Positions 1 through 5,179 of a stretch of DNA of 5,876 nucleotides are shown one piece after another. A model generated the notes under the pieces. The model worked only from the letters and a program-made list of their open reading frames with translations, made no database searches and had not been told where the DNA came from. The first letter of the stretch is position 1; each line of letters begins with the position of its first letter. The DNA comes from Rhodospirillales bacterium (GTDB taxonomy: Bacteria; Pseudomonadota; Alphaproteobacteria; UBA828): positions 1-5,876 of the forward strand of contig JAPOPO010000393.1 of assembly GCA_026712885.1 (NCBI GenBank), read 5' to 3'. The position numbers were made by a program, and so were the translations under genes.

Positions 1-555
1 AAATCGCGCGAATGTCGTGCAGGAGAGGCCGATGGGGCCGGCACCGATCACCAGCACGTTGGTGCCGGGCCGCATGCCGGCCTTGTCGATCACGTGATGA
101 CCGACGGAGAGCGGCTCCGCCGTCGCGCCCTCGCGGAAACTCAGGCCCTGCGGCAGGCGCAGCGCGTTGCCGGCATCGACGCGGATGTACTCGGCGTAGG
201 CCCCCGGCGCGCCGAAACCGGTGATGATGTTGTTCGGGCAGTGGATGCCCATCCCGAGCTTGCACTGGCGGCCACAGTCCGCGCAGGCATTGACCGGCAC
301 GGCCGTCACATTGTCGCCGACCTTCCAGTCTTCGCCCGCGTCCGCACCGACTTCCACGACGGTCCCGGTGAACTCGTGGCCGAGGACCTGGCCGTCCGGC
401 ACCACCAGCGCGCCCGCCTCGGTCGCGTGCAGGTCCGAGCCGCAGATGCCGCAATACTCGACCTTGATGAGAAGATCGCCGGCCCGCACTGCCGGAGTCT
501 CCACCTGCTCGATCGACAAGGGATTGCCGACACCCCTGAACACCGCTGCTTCCAT
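1..555 (-). CDS. Zinc-dependent medium-chain alcohol dehydrogenase, N-terminal part (3' end off the left edge)
   Basis: Reading leftward from ATG at 555 gives 185 codons with no stop before the window edge, about half of the usual 340-370 residues. The catalytic-zinc GroES-like domain is clear: CGICGSDLH (Cys38 the likely zinc ligand), GHE at 59-61 (His60, Glu61) and EPLSVG with Glu147. A cysteine cluster at 91, 94, 98 and 106 is the structural-zinc lobe. The Rossmann fold starts at GAGPIGL (171-177), just before the cut. The family (threonine, sorbitol and butanediol dehydrogenase-like MDR enzymes) oxidises secondary alcohols or polyols with NAD(P) in the cytoplasm; the substrate cannot be assigned. 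The start is supported by AGGAGGGA 5 nt upstream. It lies 44 nt after the 3-hydroxyacyl-CoA dehydrogenase and is probably co-transcribed with it. The structural-zinc spacing is C-x2-C-x3-C-x7-C, one residue longer than the common C-x2-C-x2-C-x7-C. Confidence 0.93.
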   Translation of the reverse strand, partial: MEAAVFRGVGNPLSIEQVETPAVRAGDLLIKVEYCGICGSDLHATEAGALVVPDGQVLGHEFTGTVVEVGADAGEDWKVGDNVTAVPVNACADCGRQCKLGMGIHCPNNIITGFGAPGAYAEYIRVDAGNALRLPQGLSFREGATAEPLSVGHHVIDKAGMRPGTNVLVIGAGPIGLSCTTFARF

Positions 556-560
556 CTCTC

Positions 561-568
561 TCCCTCCT
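561..568 (-). promoter_or_regulatory. Strong Shine-Dalgarno of the alcohol dehydrogenase
   Basis: The minus strand reads AGGAGGGA followed by 5 nt and ATG. It is the best ribosome binding site in the window and fixes the start at 555. It lies in the 44-nt gap after the upstream dehydrogenase, so this gene should initiate independently rather than by coupling. Confidence 0.8.
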
Positions 569-599
569 CGATCGGGTTGCGCGGGGTCGCTATCCCGAC

Positions 600-1460
600 T
601 CAGCCCTCATCGTAGCGATACCAGCCCTTGCCCGCGCGCCGCCCATTGTAGCCCGCCTTCACCATCTGCTTCAGCAGGGGGCGCGGCATGAAGCGCGGCC
701 CATAGGCCTCGTGCAGGATCTCCTGCACGTCGAGGCTGAGATTGTTGGTGACGGCATCCATGAGGCGGAACGGCCCGACCGGGAGCCCCATGCCGAGCTT
801 GCAGGCGGTGTCGATGTCTTCCGGCGTCGCGACCCCTTCCTCCACCAGGCGGATCGCCTCAATCCAGAAGATGTGGATCAGGCGGTTGACCGCGAAGCCC
901 ACCACATCCTTGACCGGCACCGGCGTCTTGCCCGCCTCCTCGCAGACGGCGGTGACGGCGGCGACGGTCTCGTCCGCGGTCTCCAGCCCCGGGATCACCT
1001 CGACCAGCTTCATGCGCGAGACCGGCGAGAAGAAATGGGTGCCGAGGAAGCGGGGCCGCCGGGCTTCGTCCAGGTAGGAGGCGAGCACGCTGATCGAAAT
1101 GCTCGACGTGTTGCTCGCGATCAGACACGTCGGGTCCAGAACCTCGTCCAGCGCCGCAAACACGCCGGCCTTCACCTCCTCGTCCTCGAACACGGCCTCG
1201 ATCACCATGTCGCAGGCGGCGAAGTCGCCAAGGTCGAGGGTGGTGCGCATGTTGTCCTGCGCCCTGGCCTTGTCGTCCTCGGTGTAGAGGCCGCGCGCGA
1301 CGCCCTTGTCGAGCAAGCCGTCGAGCTTGGCCGCGGCGTTGTCGAGAAGAGCCTGCTCGCGATCGCTGAGCAGCACCGACTTGCCGGCGAGCGCCATCAC
1401 CAGCGCGATCTCCGAGCCCATCATGCCGGCGCCGACCACGCCGATAATGTTCACGCTCAT
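600..1460 (-). CDS. 3-hydroxyacyl-CoA dehydrogenase (FadB2/Hbd type)
   Basis: The 286-residue protein has the usual length of monofunctional 3-hydroxyacyl-CoA dehydrogenases, which oxidise (S)-3-hydroxyacyl-CoA to 3-oxoacyl-CoA with NAD+ in beta-oxidation, or run in reverse. The N-terminal Rossmann fold has GAGMMG at 10-15 and Asp33 at the end of the second strand, as expected for NAD. The catalytic set known from the human enzyme is present: Ser119 in SNTSS, His142 in THFFSPV, Glu154 in MKLVEV and Asn192 in GFAVNRL. His-Glu (12) and Glu-Asn (38) spacings equal those of the human enzyme; the Ser-His interval is two residues longer. The C-terminal helical domain is complete, ending GRRAGKGWYRYDEG. 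The start ATG is preceded by GGAGAG with a 7-nt gap. It lies just downstream of a thiolase remnant, a classic thiolase-dehydrogenase pairing. Chain-length or branched-substrate preference cannot be read; the carnitine-dehydrogenase branch of the fold is less likely. Confidence 0.95.
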   Translation of the reverse strand: MSVNIIGVVGAGMMGSEIALVMALAGKSVLLSDREQALLDNAAAKLDGLLDKGVARGLYTEDDKARAQDNMRTTLDLGDFAACDMVIEAVFEDEEVKAGVFAALDEVLDPTCLIASNTSSISISVLASYLDEARRPRFLGTHFFSPVSRMKLVEVIPGLETADETVAAVTAVCEEAGKTPVPVKDVVGFAVNRLIHIFWIEAIRLVEEGVATPEDIDTACKLGMGLPVGPFRLMDAVTNNLSLDVQEILHEAYGPRFMPRPLLKQMVKAGYNGRRAGKGWYRYDEG

Positions 1461-1488
1461 CTCTTGGCTCTCCGTCTGCGGCGAGGCG

Positions 1489-1607
1489 CTAGTGCATGAC
1501 GCGTTCGATCAGCATGCCGAGCCTCGCCAGCGGGATGTCCTTGAGCGACTTGCCGAAGTCGCCGAACGCGCGCGCATGCCGCCGGCGAGAATGATATCCC
1601 GCGTCAT
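1489..1607 (-). pseudogene. Thiolase remnant: N-terminus fused to probable C-terminus, with a 1-nt frameshift
   Basis: From ATG at 1607 the minus strand reads MTRDIILAGGMR, a typical acetyl-CoA acetyltransferase start. The frame is then lost in a GC-alternating run (1567-1575). In the adjacent frame the expected continuation follows: FGDFGKSLKDIPLARLG, then MLIERVMH and a TAG stop at 1491-1489. Restoring one base in the run gives a continuous 39-residue peptide that matches the thiolase N-terminal pattern RTPFGDFGxSLKD. The last residues (GMLIERV) resemble a thiolase C-terminus; the intact thiolase in this window ends with ATLIERLG. About 350 residues, including the active-site Cys, Asn-Glu, His and second Cys, are absent. 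I infer an internal deletion plus a frameshift; a sequencing or assembly error is the alternative. AGAGGAA lies 7 nt before the start, so this was a real translated gene. The N-terminus differs from that of the other thiolase, so it is not a simple copy of it. Confidence 0.75.
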
Positions 1608-1614
1608 CGTCCGG

Positions 1615-1621
1615 TTCCTCT
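1615..1621 (-). promoter_or_regulatory. Preserved ribosome binding site of the thiolase remnant
   Basis: The minus strand reads AGAGGAA, 7 nt before the ATG at 1607. It picks out that ATG as the ancestral thiolase start rather than the in-frame ATG at 1698, which would add about 30 residues of low-complexity Arg/Asp/Glu-rich sequence unlike any thiolase. Confidence 0.6.
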
Positions 1622-1670
1622 TCGTCTGGTGAGGCGGCGCGCAGGCGCGCGCGATCGCCGGCAGAGCGGC

Positions 1671-1698
1671 ATTCTATCGAGGGCGATGCCCCGGTCAA
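1671..1698 (-). promoter_or_regulatory. Predicted sigma70-type promoter for the thiolase remnant-dehydrogenase-alcohol dehydrogenase genes
   Basis: On the minus strand, TTGACC (1698-1693) is followed after 16 nt by TAGAAT (1676-1671), each matching the consensus at five of six positions. Transcription would start near 1664 and give a leader of roughly 55 nt before the remnant ATG. The leader is very GC-rich, with a GCGCGC-AG-GCGCGC inverted repeat at 1637-1650. This is the only good promoter-like element in front of the leftward genes. It probably still drives the 3-hydroxyacyl-CoA dehydrogenase although the first gene has decayed. Confidence 0.5.
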
Positions 1699-1707
1699 GC
1701 CGAGTGC

Positions 1708-1775
1708 CTGACAAAGTTGCGTGGTATTATCAAAGACTTACATGAAGGTTCGTTCGTGGACGTAGGGCAGAGAGG
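1708..1775 (+). promoter_or_regulatory. AT-richer promoter/operator region and ribosome binding site of the rightward reductase
   Basis: Between 1708 and 1750 base composition drops sharply towards AT compared with the surrounding DNA, as expected for a promoter. Candidate elements are CTGACA (1708-1713), TTGCGT (1717-1722), TATTAT (1725-1730) and TACATG (1739-1744). Only TTGCGT with TACATG has acceptable spacing (16 nt), and its -10 is poor, so the exact promoter is unresolved. AGAGAGG (1769-1775) lies 5 nt before ATG 1781 and is a convincing ribosome binding site. The region is shared with the leftward promoter, so the two transcripts could be co-regulated. I found no clear operator palindrome. 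Confidence 0.35.
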
Positions 1776-1780
1776 TTGTC

Positions 1781-2521
1781 ATGTCGATCCTGATTACCGG
1801 CGGGACCAAGGGCATCGGACGCGCCATCGCGCTCGCCTTCGCCGAACCGGGCGTGGACGTGTTTCTCAACTATCAGGGCGACGATGAGGCGGCCCGCGAG
1901 GCTCGCGCGCAGGTCGAAGCGCAGGGCGCGCGCTGCCATGTGATCAAGCAGGACGTCGGCTCGCCGGAGGGCGCCCGCGCCGTGCTCGCCGAGGTGGCGG
2001 AGCGGACGGACACGCTCGACCAGCTCCTGCACTGCGCCGTCCGCGCCATTCCCAAGCCCGCGCTCGACTGCGACGCGGACGACTTCACCGCCGCGGTCAA
2101 TCTCAACGGCACGGCGCTGCTCTATCTCGTGCAGGCGGCCGATCCGCTGCTCGTGCGCGGCAGCACGGTGTTCTTCCTGACCAGCCGGGGCGGGCGGACG
2201 GTCGTCCCCAACTACGCCGCCATCGGTGTCGCCAAGGCGCTCGCGGAATCGCTGGTGCGTTATCTCGCGAGCGAGCTTGCGCCGCGCGGCATCCGCATCA
2301 ACTGCGTGGCACCGGGCGTGGTGGACACGGACGCCGTACGGGCGCTGTTCGGCGACCAGGCAAGCGAGATCGTCAAGCACGCCGCCGAGAGCAACCCGAG
2401 CGGGCGCGGCGTGCAGGACGAGGACTACACCAGCGTGATCCGCTTCCTCGCGAGCCCCGAGGCCGCGTTCGTCCAGGGACAGACCATCTTCGTCAACGGC
2501 GGCCACTATCTGGCGGCGTAG
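1781..2521 (+). CDS. Short-chain dehydrogenase of enoyl-ACP/enoyl-CoA reductase type (FabL-like)
   Basis: The 246-residue Rossmann protein has the cofactor motif TGGTKGIG at 6-13 and ends in a normal SDR C-terminus (GQTIFVNGG). Two features separate it from classical SDRs. The NNAG motif is replaced by HCAV (84-87). The active-site Tyr145 and Lys152 are spaced Tyr-x6-Lys, as in enoyl reductases, not Tyr-x3-Lys. The stretch PNYAAIGVAKA, then RYLASELAPRGI and GVVDTDAVR, closely follows remembered Bacillus FabL (NYTTVGVSKAALE, AIDTDAL). FabL is an NADPH-dependent, triclosan-insensitive enoyl-ACP reductase of fatty acid synthesis. Here the CoA-metabolism neighbours make reduction of an enoyl-CoA equally possible. 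The start is fixed by AGAGAGG 5 nt upstream and an in-frame TAG at 1763-1765. It is divergent from the dehydrogenase genes and converges on the intact thiolase. The SDR fold is certain; the enoyl reductase assignment is likely and the substrate unknown. Confidence 0.92.
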   Translation: MSILITGGTKGIGRAIALAFAEPGVDVFLNYQGDDEAAREARAQVEAQGARCHVIKQDVGSPEGARAVLAEVAERTDTLDQLLHCAVRAIPKPALDCDADDFTAAVNLNGTALLYLVQAADPLLVRGSTVFFLTSRGGRTVVPNYAAIGVAKALAESLVRYLASELAPRGIRINCVAPGVVDTDAVRALFGDQASEIVKHAAESNPSGRGVQDEDYTSVIRFLASPEAAFVQGQTIFVNGGHYLAA

Positions 2522-2530
2522 GCGGCGCCC

Positions 2531-3700
2531 TCAACCCAGCCGTTCGATCAGCGTTGCGTTGGCCATGCCGCCGCTCTCGCACATGGTCTGAAGCCCGAGG
2601 CGGCCGCCGGTTTCCTCCAGGCTCCCGATCAGGTTCGCCGTGAGCCGGCCGCCCGAGGCGCCGACGGGATGGCCGAAGGCGATCGCGCCGCCGTTGACGT
2701 TGACCCGGTCGAGGTCCACGCCCAGCGTCTCCGCCCAGGCCAGCACCACGGACGCGAAGGCCTCGTTGACCTCGAAGCAGTCGATGTCGTCGAGCGCCTG
2801 GCCGCTCCGCGCCAACAGTTTCTGTGTTGCAGGGATGATGCCGGTCAGCATGAGCACGGGGTCGTCCCCGCAGACCGCAAAGTGGGTGATTGCGGCCCGC
2901 GGCGTCAGCGCCGACCGCTGCGCCGCCTCTTCCGAGGCAATCAGCATTGCCGACGCGCCGTCGGAGACCTGGCTCGAATTCCCCGCCGTCACCACCCAGC
3001 CGATCTCAGGGAAGCGCTCGGCCGTGCCGGCATCTACGAACGCGGGCTCCAGCGCGGCCAGCCTCTCGGCGCTCGTGCTGCGGCGGACGCCCTCGTCCGT
3101 CGAGGCCCCGTCGATGGGCAGGATGTCGCGCGCGAAGACGCCCCGGTCCTCGGCTGCCGCCGCGCGCTGGTGCGAGCGCAGGGCGTAGGCATCGAGCGCT
3201 TCGCGCGTGAGCCCCCAGCGGGCCGCGATCAGCTCGGCGGAAATGCCCTGGTGCACCAGACCTTCGGCGTAGCGCCGGCGCAGCATCGGCCCCAGATGGT
3301 CCTTGCCGCGCCGGTTGCTGCCCATCGGCACGCGGCTCATCATCTCGACGCCGCAGGCGATGACGAGGTCGTAGGCGCCCGCCATCACGCCCTGGGCAGC
3401 GAAGTCCATCGCCTGCTGCGCCGAACCACACTTGCGATCGATGGTCACCGCTGGGACAGCCTCGGGGAAGCCCGCAGCGAGCCAGGCCTGGCGGCCGATG
3501 TTGGCGGCCTGCTCGCCCACCTGGATGACGCAGCCCGCGATCACGTCGTCGACCGCGCCGGGGTCGATACCAGCGCGCGCGATGAGCCCCTTCAGCGTGT
3601 ACGCCAGCAGGTCGACCGGGTGAACTGCGCTCAGCGCACCATCCGCCCGCCCCTTGGCGAAGGGAGTGCGAACCACATCGACGATGAGGGCGCGGCGCAT
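2531..3700 (-). CDS. Thiolase (acetyl-CoA acyltransferase / 3-ketoacyl-CoA thiolase)
   Basis: At 389 residues this is a full-length thiolase, which either cleaves 3-oxoacyl-CoA with CoA or condenses two acyl-CoAs. Motifs in order: VVRTPFAKG near the N-terminus, nucleophilic Cys91 in DRKCGSAQQA, VEMMSRVPMG at 118-127, NEAFA with Asn312 and Glu313, GHPVGASG with His344, and the proton-shuttling Cys374 in CESGGMANA. The CESGG/ANATLIERL tail is of the FadA-like degradative group, with Ser where CEGGG is more common. It follows the carboxyltransferase after 7 nt. The preceding bases (GGCTAGAATCGAC) hold no good Shine-Dalgarno, so translation is probably coupled to the upstream gene. Its stop faces the stop of the rightward reductase across 9 nt. 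The context of an operon with a biotin carboxylase and a carboxyltransferase suggests degradation of a carboxylated acyl-CoA or ketone (inference). Chain-length specificity cannot be assigned. Confidence 0.96.
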   Translation of the reverse strand: MRRALIVDVVRTPFAKGRADGALSAVHPVDLLAYTLKGLIARAGIDPGAVDDVIAGCVIQVGEQAANIGRQAWLAAGFPEAVPAVTIDRKCGSAQQAMDFAAQGVMAGAYDLVIACGVEMMSRVPMGSNRRGKDHLGPMLRRRYAEGLVHQGISAELIAARWGLTREALDAYALRSHQRAAAAEDRGVFARDILPIDGASTDEGVRRSTSAERLAALEPAFVDAGTAERFPEIGWVVTAGNSSQVSDGASAMLIASEEAAQRSALTPRAAITHFAVCGDDPVLMLTGIIPATQKLLARSGQALDDIDCFEVNEAFASVVLAWAETLGVDLDRVNVNGGAIAFGHPVGASGGRLTANLIGSLEETGGRLGLQTMCESGGMANATLIERLG

Positions 3701-3707
3701 GTCGATT

Positions 3708-5168
3708 CTAGCCGGCTCGGCGGAGCGAAACCGAGAGAGTGGCGGTCTCCACCTCGACGTACTTCGAGGTGGAGAGCGCCATCAGCTTGCGTACCTCTTC
3801 GAGCTCCGGCGTGGAGAGCAGCGGGAAGTCGCGCTTCACCGGGCCCGCGGCCCGCATCTTGTCGAGGTCCGCCGCCGGCACCAGGGCGCGCAGGATCAGC
3901 TCGTCGTCGTCCTCGGTGCCGTGGCGCTTGCGAAGCTCGGCGAGCGTGGGCTGTTCCGGCGGCTCGGCCAGCACTTCCTTGGCGCGGGGCGCGGCCATGA
4001 TGCGGTCCAGCACGTCCGGATCGATGGGCGCGACCGGCTCGCCGTAATGTCCGCCGGCGTACTGGATCACCTCGTCCGGGATCACGGCGTAGCGCTCGCC
4101 CGTCACGATGTTGAGCACGGCAAGGGTGCCGACGAGCTGGGAGAAGGGCGTCGCCATGCCGGGATAGCCGAGCTCGCGGCGCACGCGGCCGGTCTCCTCC
4201 AGCACGTCGTCGAGCCTGTCCGCCATCTCGTGCTGGACCAGCTGCGCCTTCAACGTGCCCATCATCCCGCCCGGGATCTGATGGCGCACGGAGAAGAGGT
4301 CGTATTCCTGTGGCACACCCACGGGGAAGCCCGCCGCCGTGGCGACGCGCTCGAAGTGCTCCGCGATCTGCGGCAGGAGCGAGCGGTCGATGTTGTGGGT
4401 ATGGCCGAGATGCTCGGCGTTCCGCGTCATCACTTCGACCGAGGGGACGGAAGGCCCGTTCGCCATCGGCCCGCAAGCCGTATGCAGAATATGGATGCCG
4501 AGCTCGATCGCCTCGACGTAGGCGCGGCCGGAGGCACCCAGGAGGTTGTTCGAGTGGAACTCGATGGGCTTGCCGCGCGCCTTCGCCATGATCGCCGGCA
4601 CCAGCGTGCGCATGCGGTCCGGCTCCAGCACGCCGCCCGTATCGTAGAGCAGGAGCGTGTCGATGTCCGGCGAGGCCGAGAGCCTGTCCGCCTTGTCGGC
4701 GTAGTAGTCGTCGGTGTGCACCGGGCTCAGCGTGAACATGATGGCGCCCGCCACCTCCGCGCCGAACTCCTTGGCCACTCTGGCGAGGCGGTGCGTCTTG
4801 TCGATGTTGAAGAGCACGTCGTAGATCCAGAAGCTGCGGCAGCCGTGCACGCATAGCTGCCGCATCCAGACGTCCATCAGCGCATCGGGCGTGACGCCGA
4901 AGGTGACGCTCGCGTTGCTGCGCATGCCGCCCCGGATCGTGCTGTTGGGCATGGCGTCGACCAGGAGGTCGAGCCCCTCCCAGGGGTTCTCGCGGCAGTG
5001 GCGGATCAGGACCTCGAAGAGGCTCGACCCGGTGAGGTCCACCACCCGATAGCCGACCTGGTCGATCACCGGCGCAATGGGCAGCGCCATGCCGGCCTGC
5101 ATGCGCATGCCCCACAGGCTCTGCTGCCCGTCCCGCATGGTCTCGTCGAGGAATTCGATGTGCGCCAT
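3708..5168 (-). CDS. HMGL-like/OadA-type carboxyltransferase subunit with altered catalytic residues
   Basis: The 486-residue protein aligns with the carboxyltransferase of oxaloacetate decarboxylase alpha and pyruvate carboxylase subunit B. It has a TIM barrel starting FLDETMRDGQQSLWGMRM (Arg12-Asp13, metal Asp), NPWEGLDLL at 61-69, TLSPVHTDDYY at 146-156, and a PYC_OADA-type helical domain with RHQIPGGMMGTL at 295-306. The family moves CO2 between carboxybiotin and a 2-oxoacid. Two key positions differ: the carbamylated Lys of the IKDMAG motif is Tyr175 (LLYDTGG), and the metal-binding His-x-His is His205-Ser-Asn207 (FHSNNLLG). There is no C-terminal biotinyl domain, so a separate carrier protein is needed and none is in this window. 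The start at 5168 is supported by GGAG 5 nt upstream, 11 nt after the biotin carboxylase stop. The thiolase follows after 7 nt. It could be a carboxylase for an unusual acceptor, a lyase-like enzyme of the same superfamily, or a non-catalytic subunit. Fold and partner are fairly sure; the reaction is not. Confidence 0.85.
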   Translation of the reverse strand: MAHIEFLDETMRDGQQSLWGMRMQAGMALPIAPVIDQVGYRVVDLTGSSLFEVLIRHCRENPWEGLDLLVDAMPNSTIRGGMRSNASVTFGVTPDALMDVWMRQLCVHGCRSFWIYDVLFNIDKTHRLARVAKEFGAEVAGAIMFTLSPVHTDDYYADKADRLSASPDIDTLLLYDTGGVLEPDRMRTLVPAIMAKARGKPIEFHSNNLLGASGRAYVEAIELGIHILHTACGPMANGPSVPSVEVMTRNAEHLGHTHNIDRSLLPQIAEHFERVATAAGFPVGVPQEYDLFSVRHQIPGGMMGTLKAQLVQHEMADRLDDVLEETGRVRRELGYPGMATPFSQLVGTLAVLNIVTGERYAVIPDEVIQYAGGHYGEPVAPIDPDVLDRIMAAPRAKEVLAEPPEQPTLAELRKRHGTEDDDELILRALVPAADLDKMRAAGPVKRDFPLLSTPELEEVRKLMALSTSKYVEVETATLSVSLRRAG

Positions 5169-5173
5169 CGTCG

Positions 5174-5177
5174 CTCC
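5174..5177 (-). promoter_or_regulatory. Ribosome binding site of the carboxyltransferase, in the 11-nt gap after the biotin carboxylase stop
   Basis: The minus strand reads TGA-GC-GGAG-CGACG-ATG, placing the Shine-Dalgarno core between the upstream stop and this start. The spacing supports ATG 5168 and tight co-translation of the two carboxylase subunits. Confidence 0.6.
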
Positions 5178-5179
5178 GC

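Noticed and set aside
600..1460. The HFFSP motif and the two-residue longer Ser-His interval as a sign of an inactive dehydrogenase
   Set aside because: Ser, His, Glu and Asn are all present; the FSP variant also occurs in FadJ-type enzymes, and loop length there is variable.
711..1499. 262-residue plus-strand open frame opposite the 3-hydroxyacyl-CoA dehydrogenase
   Set aside because: His/Arg/Asp-rich antisense shadow; the minus-strand gene has all catalytic residues.
1637..1658. GCGCGC-AG-GCGCGC inverted repeat and adjacent GCGATCGC palindrome as an operator or hairpin
   Set aside because: The two-base loop is too short for a good hairpin, and alternating GC makes such repeats likely by chance in this composition.
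1489..1698. 69-residue minus-strand frame read as a complete small protein
   Set aside because: Its first part is charged low-complexity sequence overlapping the promoter boxes; only the last part is thiolase-like, and the real start (ATG 1607) is in another frame. It is better explained as a frameshifted remnant.
1730..2506. 258-residue minus-strand open frame opposite the reductase
   Set aside because: Antisense shadow; the plus-strand SDR motifs and ribosome binding site are decisive.
2510..2545. Possible bidirectional terminator between the convergent reductase and thiolase
   Set aside because: The gap is only 9 nt with a GGCGCC palindrome; there is no stable stem followed by a T-run on either strand.
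2669..4000. 443-residue plus-strand open frame opposite the thiolase and carboxyltransferase
   Set aside because: Composition is Arg/Ala/His-rich with no recognisable motifs, and it spans two well-supported minus-strand genes. It is an antisense shadow of high GC.
3654..4856. 400-residue plus-strand open frame opposite the carboxyltransferase
   Set aside because: Low-information sequence antisense to a convincing gene, without a plausible ribosome binding site context.
3631..5115. 494-residue minus-strand open frame overlapping the carboxyltransferase in another frame
   Set aside because: Extremely Arg/Gly/Pro-rich with no family motifs, while the frame at 3708-5168 carries clear OadA motifs.
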